Origin: a virus | Virus record (IMG/VR): IMGVR_UViG_3300037808_000678 | Span: 1 to 21,852 of that record | Direction: 5' to 3' (one strand) | Length of the DNA stretch: 21,852 nt | Part shown: piece by piece, positions 1 to 7,206 of the stretch | Position numbering within the stretch: position 1 is the first letter of the stretch | How the letters are laid out: each line of letters starts with the position of its first letter | The notes under the pieces: model-generated | What the model was told of the DNA's origin: nothing | The model's input: only the letters and a program-made list of their open reading frames with translations | Databases searched by the model: none | Program-made: the position numbers and the translations under genes

Positions 1-279
1 ATATTTACTTCTACACAAGAACTGGATGCAAATGGATGGAAAAGCATTATTAATGGAAAAATGAGAATTCACATGAAAGAATTTACTCCTCCATTTAAAG
101 ATGAACATAAAGATAAGCCCGCAAAGGAAATAAAAGAAGATGTGGTTGTTAAAGCCGAGGCTGAAAAGGATGGCTCTTCACAAAAATCATACGGTGGAGG
201 GGTAGGTAATGGAACGGTTTGGAAACAAAATCAAGAAACCAAGAACTCGGATGGTACCACCATTGGCCAAACTAAATAG
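1..279 (+). CDS. C-terminal end of an unidentified phage protein (5' partial)
   Basis: The reading frame is open from the first base and ends at TAG 277-279, so this is the last 92 residues of a gene that starts outside the window. A Met at 61 is available but has no convincing ribosome binding site, so I read it as internal. The visible tail is polar and lysine/glutamate-rich in its middle, then becomes Gly/Asn/Thr-rich with no hydrophobic segment, as in a disordered tail of a soluble or structural protein. The next gene starts 10 bases downstream, so the two are probably co-transcribed. I do not recognise the family. The gene beyond it resembles T4-like neck/structural proteins, so a virion role is possible, but that is inference from position only. 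Confidence 0.6.
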   Translation: MFTSTQELDANGWKSIINGKMRIHMKEFTPPFKDEHKDKPAKEIKEDVVVKAEAEKDGSSQKSYGGGVGNGTVWKQNQETKNSDGTTIGQTK

Positions 280-289
280 GAATTACTAA

Positions 290-874
290 ATGAAAACGGT
301 TGAGGAAATAAAAGGACAACTGGATAGGAAATTGACTGGTTTTATTACTGGGGTCAATGAATTTACTTATGACAACGGAAGTTGGGTTAGATCGGAATTG
401 CCGTATTCTATATATTATACCAAAGATAAGAAAGAACACTATATATTGAATACAATCATTCCAGAAAAAATATTGAGAAAAAGGGGTCACACAACATTCG
501 CGGAATATAGTAAGTCCCGCAATGGAGATATAGCTTCAACGAAATTTGTAAAATCCCGTGTGCCGAAAGTAAAAAAATTGGATATCAAACGCGGATTTAT
601 GATCAGATACTTCGTGCAACCAATAAATCAACCAACTTTGAAGTTGACCGAAATCAGCAAAACCAGCTTTGAAAATGAATTATCATATTATAAAAAACAC
701 GGAGTTCAATGAAAAATAGTTGGTAATAAGGGTGATGTTATAAAATGAAACAAGGAGGCTGTAAAATTTCTCAACGAGCAATATCCGAATACATTTATAT
801 TGATGAACTTTACCGAATTTTGGCAAGATGATTTAACAGAAAAAGAGAAAACAGAAAAAAAACTAAGGTTTTAA
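290..874 (+). CDS. T4-like neck/structural-type protein with two in-frame TGA codons
   Basis: ATG at 290 opens a frame that meets TGA at 710-712 (codon 141) and TGA at 746-748 (codon 153), then continues to TAA at 872-874. Read through, it gives 194 residues. The part after the first TGA is clearly protein-like: a short stretch reading xKIVGNKGDVIKx, then NKEAVKFLNEQYP and a FTEFWQDD segment with a TGG tryptophan. From memory, T4-like marine phage neck/structural proteins end in a similar module in which a tryptophan precedes K-I-x-G and a helix leads to a 'linker-FY/FW' end; that supports Trp at codon 141. No start with a good ribosome site exists just after either TGA, so two separate genes are unlikely. 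The N-terminal half (residues 1-140) is soluble, lysine-rich and without recognisable catalytic motifs. The specific virion role is uncertain. Confidence 0.65.
710..748 (+). other. Two in-frame TGA codons read as sense (probably Trp)
   Basis: TGA 710-712 and TGA 746-748 lie in the same frame as the gene starting at 290. The frame stays open with gene-like composition for 54 residues after the first TGA, until TAA at 872-874. The next bases are AAA and AAC respectively. Tryptophan is preferred because recalled homologues have Trp before the K-I-x-G motif; glycine (as in code 25) is the alternative. Confidence 0.65.
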
Positions 875-910
875 ACATATACGCTGATACTTATAATAAA
901 GGTTGTATAA

Positions 911-2200
911 ATGGTTATTGAAACAATATCACAATTGGATGATTTTATGGCACTATGGGGTTCCCATGAGTGGATTGTAGTGCCCATTCTGTCCGACACC
1001 AAAGTACACCCATTACAGAACAAATTATGTGCTCTATATATCAAGCCCATAGAAAGTGATACCGACGCTATTTTGGCATTTGATCATACCGAATCATTGA
1101 ATCTTCCATATGACGCTCTGGTTAAATTAGAGACTGGTCAGAAAAAGTATGTGTATGATAAAAAGGAAATGAATCATATATACAAATTTGACAATGTAAT
1201 CGATGTTAATATGCTCCACTATCAGATGAACAACAAGCCGCTGTTGATCGATAATATCACGACTCCAGCACACCAGTTTTTTCACGTTAGGCATTATAGA
1301 AAATCGAATTTGAACTCGGTCATCCCTATAATGAAGCACTTGGAATATTGCAGAAATTTGGCTGGCGAGTTGGGAATATGGACATTCATACCACCAAATG
1401 ATTTATATAATAATCAGTATATGGACAATATGGAATACATAGAATCGGCGGGATTGCGGACATTAGACGGCATGGCATATACGAATTACAATATGTACAC
1501 TAGTACGGGGAGACCTTCAAATGCGTATGGTGGTACTAATTACGCGGCATTGAATAAATCGGATGAGACTAGAAAAAAATATATCAGTAGATTTGGCAAG
1601 GATGGATACTTGATTGAATATGATTTCAGCGGTAATCACTTGTATATCATTGCTGATTTAATAGGATTCAAATTTACAGAATCTCCCCACGATTACCTTG
1701 GAAAAATTTATTTTGATACTGACAAGCTAACCCCAGAGCAATATAAAGAGGGCAAAGGGATCACGTTTCAATTATTATATGGGGGAATTGATAGGGAATT
1801 TGAAAAAATCGACTTTTTTGCACAAGTTAATATGTATATACAGAAGTTGTGGAATAAGTATAAAATGCATAGCGTAGTGTCTCCCATAAGTGGGAAAACC
1901 ATATACAAATCAAATTTAAAAAATATGAATCCACAAAAATTGTTTAATTATATGTTACAATTACTGGAGTTCGAAGATGTACATGAATACTTGAATCAAA
2001 TTAAAATTATATTGGATAGATCAGAAACTAAGCTTATACTTTACACTTATGATTCGTTACTATTCGATTTTAACGGAACTGACGGTAAGGAATTACTGAT
2101 TGGAATTAAGAGAATTATGGAAAGCCAAGGCAAATTGGTAACTGTAGATATGGGCGTAAATTATTATGATATGAAAAGTATCGATAATTATTTTGTGTAA
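911..2200 (+). CDS. Small family A (PolA-like) DNA polymerase, no exonuclease domain
   Basis: This 429-residue protein carries the polymerase signatures of the DNA polymerase I family in order. A TSTGRPSN segment (about residue 198) matches the 'TGRLSS' template-binding motif. Motif A is EYDFSGNHLYIIADL (about residues 235-249) with the metal-binding Asp. Motif B is KEGKGITFQLLYGG with the conserved Lys, Phe, Tyr and Gly. Motif C is TYDSLLFDF, where the usual His-Asp-Glu has become Tyr-Asp-Ser but the catalytic Asp is kept. Full-length Pol I is about 900 residues and the Klenow part about 600, so the 5' and 3' exonuclease domains are missing or unrecognisable. The start follows AAAGG at 898-902. 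It sits between a structural-type gene and a nuclease-like gene, away from the main replication module, where a family B polymerase begins. It may be a repair or gap-filling enzyme; the loss of the motif C Glu leaves activity uncertain. Confidence 0.75.
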   Translation: MVIETISQLDDFMALWGSHEWIVVPILSDTKVHPLQNKLCALYIKPIESDTDAILAFDHTESLNLPYDALVKLETGQKKYVYDKKEMNHIYKFDNVIDVNMLHYQMNNKPLLIDNITTPAHQFFHVRHYRKSNLNSVIPIMKHLEYCRNLAGELGIWTFIPPNDLYNNQYMDNMEYIESAGLRTLDGMAYTNYNMYTSTGRPSNAYGGTNYAALNKSDETRKKYISRFGKDGYLIEYDFSGNHLYIIADLIGFKFTESPHDYLGKIYFDTDKLTPEQYKEGKGITFQLLYGGIDREFEKIDFFAQVNMYIQKLWNKYKMHSVVSPISGKTIYKSNLKNMNPQKLFNYMLQLLEFEDVHEYLNQIKIILDRSETKLILYTYDSLLFDFNGTDGKELLIGIKRIMESQGKLVTVDMGVNYYDMKSIDNYFV

Positions 2201-2228
2201 TATTTATATATAAAGAATGGAGAAAAAA

Positions 2229-4124
2229 ATGAGTTTTGACTTTAACACCGATGAATATTTGGACGCACTATTAATAGAGTGGGGCTACAGAGTCCACGAT
2301 GGAATGCCAAATCCCAATGATTTTGGTCATCAAATGGCACTTAGGGATATATTAACCGAATGGGATTGGGATATACCCACGATCAATGAATTTATTACAA
2401 ATTTGAAAAATGTAAAAACATTGAATGAAAAAATAGGGAAGGTGTATGTTCAGAATGATAAGGATGCACCGGCCGGAGCGGAAATCGAAACTGGACCAAA
2501 GGGTGGCCATTATTACAAGGGTGATCCTAAAACTGGAGAACCGGCAAAATCTGATGGTGAATCTGGAGGAAAAGATGAGCCAAAATCTGATAGTCGGGAC
2601 AATGGGGATCAAGGCACTGATAAAAAGCATGAAGAATTGACTAGTACTGATCATCAAAAAACCGACTCCGCTCTAATGATGACAAAAGAAGGTGCTAAAG
2701 CTCAGGCGAAACAAACGGGAATAAAGGGTGTCGGTGCCGGAACAGCGGAATCGAGAGCAGGAGAAGCCGCGGTTCACAAAACATTGAGATTGCTTAAGAG
2801 TGGAAAATCCATGGATGAAATCGAATCTGAATTAATGGATATTGCTAATAAAAAGGAATCCGTTTTAACTAAAGAATGGGTAACGGCAGCTATCGCGTCT
2901 GGCAAATCTATTGAAAGCATGTTTGGAATGGATAATATAGATGAAATTATGTGGGATACTCCAGAAGGAAATTCCGCTATAAATACTACTGGTCATGGGA
3001 CTTCTTCGGATATGTTTGTTAAATTAAAAGATGGAACTAGAGTTGGGATAAGCCTTAAAAAGAGCGGACAGGTATTTCTGAGCAATGGTGGATATGGAAA
3101 AGTATTTGACACAATATCGGTAGAATTAACCAAAGGTGGGGTGAGCAAATCCGATCTTGAAGAATTTAAGAAAAAGGCTGGTAAAAAGTCATATGTTGCC
3201 GATTTGAAAAAACAGGTTAATGAAGGTGCCAGTGCATTTGCGGAAAGTGCAAATTCAAATGAAATTTTGAAAAAATTATTAAAAGACGACAAATATGCCC
3301 GAGACACATTGGGCCCAAATTTTGAAAAATATAGAAAACGGATCGACTCGGAATTTGTAAATAGAATTTCTGGGAAATCTGGGAAAATGAATGGACTTGA
3401 TGTTAGGACGTTTGCTAAGATTGCACAATCTTCATCTTTTAGAGAAACCAATCCGGAAGTATATAATAATATGAGAAATGCTGATGCTAGACTTCTATCT
3501 AGATTTTTGGAATCCGTTAAGGACAATCCACAGATTGAAGATGGATTTAAAAAACATATTTTGCATGGAATTCATATTGATGAAACATTGGGCATTACTC
3601 CCAATAAGAGTTTGGATAAGTTTATTACTGTTTATGGTATTCCACCAGATGGGTCGAAATTGAGTGAAAAGACATTGATGACGATATTTGGTAACAAATC
3701 CAAAAATATACTCGAAAAATTCAGAGATGCTCCAGATAATGAAAAAGATAAATATAAAAAAATGTTAATGGATGAAATTGAATCGAAATTGGTAATTGAT
3801 TATAAAGACGGTTCAAGGGATGGGTCTATAAAAATAAAACACGAAGATGGAACTGAATATCCATTATTCAAAATGTCGGCCAGATCAAGGGGTATAGGAG
3901 CTTCACCTACAATGGAAATAGTGCAAACCACATTTATGGCTAACGCTCTACAATATGGTATGGATATTGATCAGTGGCCACCACTTCAAGAAAAGAATTT
4001 TCTAAAAAAATCCATTGCTGAATATAAAGAAGAATTAAAAGACGCGGCACCAGCTAATGCTCCATATATTAAAGAAAAGATATCGGAACTTAAACAGAAA
4101 TTGGTGGAAATCGGAAATAAATAA
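2229..4124 (+). CDS. Large phage protein with PD-(D/E)XK-like nuclease core
   Basis: Start chosen at 2229 because GGAG at 2219-2222 sits 6 bases upstream; an in-frame ATG at 2217 has no such site. The 631-residue product has three visible parts. Residues about 9-60 form a compact Trp-rich module (DEYLDALLIEWGYRV, then a helical LRDILTEWDWD segment) that I recall from marine T4-like phage proteins. Residues 79-96 hold a GPKGGHYY motif, also recurrent in phage proteins, followed by a disordered Asp/Lys/Ser-rich linker to about 150. From about 170 there is a conserved core with Glu179 in a helix, Asp261 in HGTSSDMFVKLKDG and S275-L-K277 in VGISLKKSG, the spacing expected of a PD-(D/E)XK nuclease fold with Ser in place of the usual Glu. 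The remaining 350 residues are helical and unrecognised. It could be a virion-associated nuclease or a partner of the upstream polymerase; both are inference. Confidence 0.6.
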   Translation: MSFDFNTDEYLDALLIEWGYRVHDGMPNPNDFGHQMALRDILTEWDWDIPTINEFITNLKNVKTLNEKIGKVYVQNDKDAPAGAEIETGPKGGHYYKGDPKTGEPAKSDGESGGKDEPKSDSRDNGDQGTDKKHEELTSTDHQKTDSALMMTKEGAKAQAKQTGIKGVGAGTAESRAGEAAVHKTLRLLKSGKSMDEIESELMDIANKKESVLTKEWVTAAIASGKSIESMFGMDNIDEIMWDTPEGNSAINTTGHGTSSDMFVKLKDGTRVGISLKKSGQVFLSNGGYGKVFDTISVELTKGGVSKSDLEEFKKKAGKKSYVADLKKQVNEGASAFAESANSNEILKKLLKDDKYARDTLGPNFEKYRKRIDSEFVNRISGKSGKMNGLDVRTFAKIAQSSSFRETNPEVYNNMRNADARLLSRFLESVKDNPQIEDGFKKHILHGIHIDETLGITPNKSLDKFITVYGIPPDGSKLSEKTLMTIFGNKSKNILEKFRDAPDNEKDKYKKMLMDEIESKLVIDYKDGSRDGSIKIKHEDGTEYPLFKMSARSRGIGASPTMEIVQTTFMANALQYGMDIDQWPPLQEKNFLKKSIAEYKEELKDAAPANAPYIKEKISELKQKLVEIGNK

Positions 4125-4150
4125 TCCCCCGCTACGAAAGGAAATGCAAT

Positions 4151-4567
4151 ATGCACACGCAATTACTTTGCTCATTCACAAAACGGAATCAGTTGCACGA
4201 TACGATAGATTTAATCATTGATTACCATGAAATACTATTCAATAAAATATACGTGTTTCAAAATGAAGACAATTTCCACCAGTTGATATGCACATACAAT
4301 ATAGAACAGGATACTGAAAATTACCTTACAAATAAGGATACCATTTCCTTGCATAGAAAAAAACAATCCAATACACTATATACCATTAACGCTCTTAATG
4401 AAGTGATTAGGCGTAAGAACAATGGGGTACTGGATAAGACATTTCCAATAGATTGAGACGAATTCAGAAATAATTTATTGCTTACGAACTCCTCTGGGTT
4501 TGTTAAAATACCCACCCGGATATATACAATCATTAATGTAACCGAATGAGAATCTAAAGAAAACTAA
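4151..4567 (+). CDS. Conserved marine T4-like phage protein with two in-frame TGA codons
   Basis: ATG at 4151 follows AAAGGA at 4137-4142. The frame meets TGA at 4454-4456 (codon 102) and TGA at 4547-4549 (codon 133), and ends at TAA 4565-4567, giving 138 residues. The segment before the first TGA (SLHRKKQSNTLYTINALNEV, then NGVLDKTFPID) and the segment after it (DEFRNNLLLTNSSGF, then an RIYTIINV end) belong together. From memory, this small uncharacterised family in T4-like marine phages ends with a Trp-D/E-x-Y/F-R-N pattern exactly here, supporting Trp at codon 102. The second TGA, five codons before TAA, could be sense or a real stop. The gene is directly followed by a strong terminator at 4573, so it closes a transcription unit. 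No catalytic motif or membrane segment is visible and the function is unknown. Confidence 0.7.
4454..4549 (+). other. Two in-frame TGA codons read as sense (first one well supported)
   Basis: TGA 4454-4456 separates two halves of one conserved protein; the 30 codons after it continue the family sequence. TGA 4547-4549 comes near the natural C-terminus, after an INVTE ending, and TAA follows at 4565. So the first is almost certainly decoded, while the second could act as a stop. Both are followed by G (GAC and GAA). Confidence 0.65.
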
Positions 4568-4572
4568 AACTG

Positions 4573-4594
4573 CCCCCGATTGGGGGTTTTTTTT
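4573..4594 (+). terminator. Intrinsic terminator
   Basis: CCCCC (4573-4577), loop GATT, GGGGG (4582-4586) and a run of eight T (4587-4594) form a textbook Rho-independent terminator. It sits 5 bases after the stop of the gene at 4151 and 20 bases before an early-type promoter. Confidence 0.9.
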
Positions 4595-4614
4595 GCGGCA
4601 TTGCAAAATAAAGC

Positions 4615-4643
4615 TTGACTTTGTGCGGATAATCTTGTATCTT
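4615..4643 (+). promoter_or_regulatory. Early sigma70-like promoter, cassette copy 1
   Basis: TTGACT (4615-4620), a 17-base spacer and TATCTT (4638-4643) form a sigma70-type promoter. Three more copies with the same hexamers and spacing occur at 6176, 9514 and 10025; all share CTTGTATCTTCA around the -10 box. This copy is the most diverged in the spacer. With the terminator just upstream it forms a terminator-promoter cassette. The leader ends in AGAGGA before the ATG at 4666. Confidence 0.85.
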
Positions 4644-4665
4644 CATCTAAGGAAAAGAGGACAAA

Positions 4666-5025
4666 ATGACTGACGAACACACACTATTTGAACTACCAGA
4701 AGATATGGATGGGACAATATCGGATGTAATAAATTCAGATAATTTAACAGATGTTGCAGAGGTGGCCAGACAGGCTGATAATGGAACATATCATTCTGGA
4801 TTGGGATCGGTGGAAATCCGAAGATCACGAAAGGCTGTGAATATTTCGGTATCATTTCGTGGAAATATGGGTACTCGCAAAGATAGTGTAAAACAGGCGA
4901 TGGATACAATCTTCGGGATTGAAGATACATTGCACAAATTAAAATATCATCCAAAGGTCATAAAATATCAACCAAGTGGCCATTGGGATTATTTATATGA
5001 GATAGAAATAAGGGTAAAAAAATGA
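4666..5025 (+). CDS. Hypothetical early protein
   Basis: This is the first gene after the promoter at 4615, with AGAGG at 4656-4660 upstream of ATG 4666. It encodes 119 residues: an acidic N-terminal 40 residues, then a beta-rich part (SVEIRRSRKAVNISVSFRG) and a helix (VKQAMDTIFGIEDTLHKLKY), ending in a YLYEIEIRVKK strand. No family is recognised. The end is ambiguous: TGA at 5023-5025 overlaps the next ATG by the usual ATGA. If TGA is sense, the protein gains two residues and ends at TAA 5029-5031. It is very likely a real gene because of its promoter, ribosome site and overlap with the next frame. Confidence 0.75.
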   Translation: MTDEHTLFELPEDMDGTISDVINSDNLTDVAEVARQADNGTYHSGLGSVEIRRSRKAVNISVSFRGNMGTRKDSVKQAMDTIFGIEDTLHKLKYHPKVIKYQPSGHWDYLYEIEIRVKK

Positions 5026-5231
5026 AATTAAAAGATTTACAACCATACGATTCATTGACATTCAGAAATAACAGGGTGTATCTAACTTATGCTGGAAGCA
5101 TTTGGGGCACACATAATGAAGACTTCACGTCTAAGAAAAACATAAAATTTGATATTGTCCGTGTGGAACGTGATGGTAAAATCATATTTGAGGACGAGGA
5201 TTATAAGAGGTTACATAATGTTACTAACTAG
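5022..5231 (+). CDS. Small hypothetical protein
   Basis: ATG 5022 overlaps the end of the preceding gene and the frame ends at TAG 5229-5231, overlapping the start of the HNH-RNA ligase gene at 5218, so translation is probably coupled through all three. The 69-residue product is soluble and predicted mostly beta: it opens with a MKLKDLQPYDSLTFRNNRVY strand pattern and ends with acidic residues (FEDEDYKRL). It resembles a small barrel-like domain, but I do not recognise a family. Its place directly before an RNA ligase may mean a linked role; there is no direct evidence for one. Confidence 0.7.
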   Translation: MKLKDLQPYDSLTFRNNRVYLTYAGSIWGTHNEDFTSKKNIKFDIVRVERDGKIIFEDEDYKRLHNVTN

Positions 5232-6162
5232 AAAAGAATTTGGGATGCAGGTATTTGAACGTGATATTTCACTATGCGTAATATGTGGTGAAGAGGCGGT
5301 CGATGCACATCATATAATGGACAGGAAACTGTTTAAAGATGGTGGGTACTACTTGGACAATGGGGCCTCATTGTGCTCCAAACATCACTTGGAAGCGGAA
5401 AATGGTGATATTACTCCAGCCGATCTGAGGGAAATTATTGGCATTGAAGAAGTGATTCTCCCCGATGGGACATACGATCCAAGATTGGATTATGACAAGT
5501 GGGGTAAAACACAAAAATATTTCAAGTACCCACGAACGTATCATTTTCCTTGGTCGGAAGGACTTCAGAATGATGACAAGATGATGGAAAATCCTGATCA
5601 ATTTATTGGCAAAGAAGTTGTTGTAACTGTGAAAATGGATGGTGAGAATACGACAATGTACAACGACCATTTCCATGCTCGATCATTGGATAGTAGACAT
5701 CACAATAGTCGCAATTATGTAAAGGGAATCCATGGTTCTATCAGGCACCGTCTCCCTGCAGGGTGGCGCGTGTGTGGTGAAAATTTATATGCAGAACACG
5801 CTATCAAATATAAATATCTGGACAGTTATTTCCAAGCATTTTCAATATGGCAAGCTGACAATATTTGTTTATCATGGAAATCTACACTTCATTATATTGA
5901 AGATTTGGGATTAACACCGGTCGCTACAATATATGAAGGAATATATGACGAATCGATAATTCGTGAAATTGGAGACGATTTGATGATAAATGGGTTGGAT
6001 GGTGATGAGGTTGAAGGTTATGTAGTTCGTCTGGCTGACAGATTTCACTATGACGACTTCGCTGATTCGGTTGGAAAATGTGTCCGTGCTGGTCATGTCG
6101 GGGCAACTGATGATCATTGGATGTCCAAATGGAATGAAAAAATGGTAAATAAATTAAAATAA
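5218..6162 (+). CDS. HNH-type zinc module fused to ATP-dependent RNA ligase
   Basis: ATG 5218 overlaps the end of the previous gene; an earlier in-frame start at 5149 would lie inside that gene and is not used here. The 314-residue protein has two parts. Residues 15-62 form an HNH-like zinc module: CVIC (20-23), DAHHIMDR with His31/His32, then NGASLCSKHH (Cys53, His56, His57). Residues about 100-310 are a nucleotidyltransferase of the Rnl2-like 'RNA ligase family': YPRTYHFPWSEG, motif I KMDGEN with the adenylated Lys139, HARSLDSRHH, motif III CGENLYA (186-192), motif IV EGYVVR (266-271) and motif V KCVR (287-290). It should seal 5'-phosphate/3'-OH ends in RNA using ATP, and pairs with the end-healing enzyme at 8156. 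The HNH part may bind or nick nucleic acid. Ligase identity is strong; HNH activity is not established. Confidence 0.88.
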   Translation: MLLTRKEFGMQVFERDISLCVICGEEAVDAHHIMDRKLFKDGGYYLDNGASLCSKHHLEAENGDITPADLREIIGIEEVILPDGTYDPRLDYDKWGKTQKYFKYPRTYHFPWSEGLQNDDKMMENPDQFIGKEVVVTVKMDGENTTMYNDHFHARSLDSRHHNSRNYVKGIHGSIRHRLPAGWRVCGENLYAEHAIKYKYLDSYFQAFSIWQADNICLSWKSTLHYIEDLGLTPVATIYEGIYDESIIREIGDDLMINGLDGDEVEGYVVRLADRFHYDDFADSVGKCVRAGHVGATDDHWMSKWNEKMVNKLK

Positions 6163-6218
6163 TAGCAGAAAACGCTTGACTTTGTCATTTTTATCTTGTA
6201 TCTTCAGGTATGATAAGA
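6147..6218 (+). repeat. 72-bp direct repeat, copy 1 (gene tail plus promoter)
   Basis: Bases 6147-6218 are identical to 9485-9556 over all 72 positions, in direct orientation. The copy starts inside the last codons and TAA of the RNA ligase gene and runs through the -35 and -10 boxes to the leader. It is shown here as source or target of a duplicated regulatory cassette. Confidence 0.95.
6176..6204 (+). promoter_or_regulatory. Early sigma70-like promoter, cassette copy 2
   Basis: TTGACT (6176-6181), 17-base spacer, TATCTT (6199-6204). The leader CAGGTATGATAAGAGAGGA, shared with the copy at 10025, carries the ribosome binding site AGAGAGGA for the gene at 6231. Confidence 0.88.
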
Positions 6219-6230
6219 GAGGAAATACCA

Positions 6231-6485
6231 ATGTTTACAAATATTACGAAAAATGAATTACGACTATTAACTGATATTTTTAGGAGTGATTTTTTGCGTC
6301 TCGCCGAAATGGGTGATTTTGTTGAATATCCCGTGGGTGCAACTATATTTTTAAGTGGTATGAATCACAACCCAATGACATCGGAATTAAAGCCTAAGGT
6401 TTTAATACCCGAAGTAAAATTTAGTGATTGGGATAAATTGGTATTAAAACGGGCATTCCCCACATTTAAAGGAATTAGTATATAA
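6231..6485 (+). CDS. Small hypothetical early protein
   Basis: First gene after the promoter at 6176. Start at 6231 is chosen because AGAGAGGA ends 7-8 bases upstream; the in-frame ATG at 6210 lies within the promoter leader, next to the likely transcription start, and has no ribosome site. The 84-residue protein starts with a helical segment (ITKNELRLLTDIFRSDFLRL), and has a Val/Pro/Gly-rich middle and a C-terminal FSDWDKLVLKRAFPTF segment. No known domain or membrane segment is visible. The next gene begins one base after the TAA, so they are co-translated. Confidence 0.72.
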   Translation: MFTNITKNELRLLTDIFRSDFLRLAEMGDFVEYPVGATIFLSGMNHNPMTSELKPKVLIPEVKFSDWDKLVLKRAFPTFKGISI

Positions 6486-6486
6486 A

Positions 6487-7206
6487 ATGGCTATAGTAAC
6501 CAAACAAGAATTTGATAAATTAGAAGCATTTTTGAACCTAAATTTGGTTCAATTGTTTAAGAAAAGTCCGTATATTTCGATTGAAATTGAACGGGTAAGA
6601 GACCAATATATCAGAATTTGGGGTAAAAACACTTCTGGTAAAATTGAAAACGAAAACGAATTCAGAATTTCGATTACCCATACTGAAATTTATTCAAATG
6701 TGTCTCCAGGTAGATTTGTATATGAACCGGGATACGCTTCTTTTCTGTACCACAGAGATCGTCGTGAAAAGAAATTGGGTAAATTTAAGAAAATATTCAC
6801 ATTGGCCAACGACGCGATGAAACAATATGAGCAACATATTCGGCAATTAATCGATGAGAAAAACAAAGTTGAAGATTTCAAATACAACGCAATTTCAGAA
6901 TTCGATGATGGAAATTTTAATGTCACAACTCGTGGGACTAGAACTATTGATATAGCTAGTAAAACCCGTGAAATGGAAAAACGTTCCTATTATGGGCAAG
7001 AGACAACAACGGTTCCATTACCTTTATTGACATTATCAGCTCAGCCCGATGGTCAGTATTCAATCGATTCAGGCTCTGGAATGATTAGAGAATGGGACAA
7101 ATTTGAATTTAAGGCCCATCACATCAAGGAACTGGCAGAATTTTTAGAAAAAGTTATGTTTGAAAACGAACACATGACCGACTATTTGGAGGAAGATGAT
7201 GATTGA
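6487..7206 (+). CDS. Hypothetical protein of about 239 residues
   Basis: ATG 6487 starts just after the previous TAA. The product has an N-terminal helix (VTKQEFDKLEAFLNLN), a beta-rich section with IWGKNTSG and FRISITHTEIYSN, a charged helical region (about 95-135) that could form a coiled coil, and an acidic end (DYLEEDDD). I recognise no family. The end is ambiguous: TGA 7204-7206 falls 5 bases into the next gene; if TGA is sense, the frame runs on for 9 codons to TAG 7231-7233. Position within the RNA-repair and HD-hydrolase cluster suggests an early host-interaction gene, but nothing in the sequence proves it. Confidence 0.75.
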   Translation: MAIVTKQEFDKLEAFLNLNLVQLFKKSPYISIEIERVRDQYIRIWGKNTSGKIENENEFRISITHTEIYSNVSPGRFVYEPGYASFLYHRDRREKKLGKFKKIFTLANDAMKQYEQHIRQLIDEKNKVEDFKYNAISEFDDGNFNVTTRGTRTIDIASKTREMEKRSYYGQETTTVPLPLLTLSAQPDGQYSIDSGSGMIREWDKFEFKAHHIKELAEFLEKVMFENEHMTDYLEEDDD

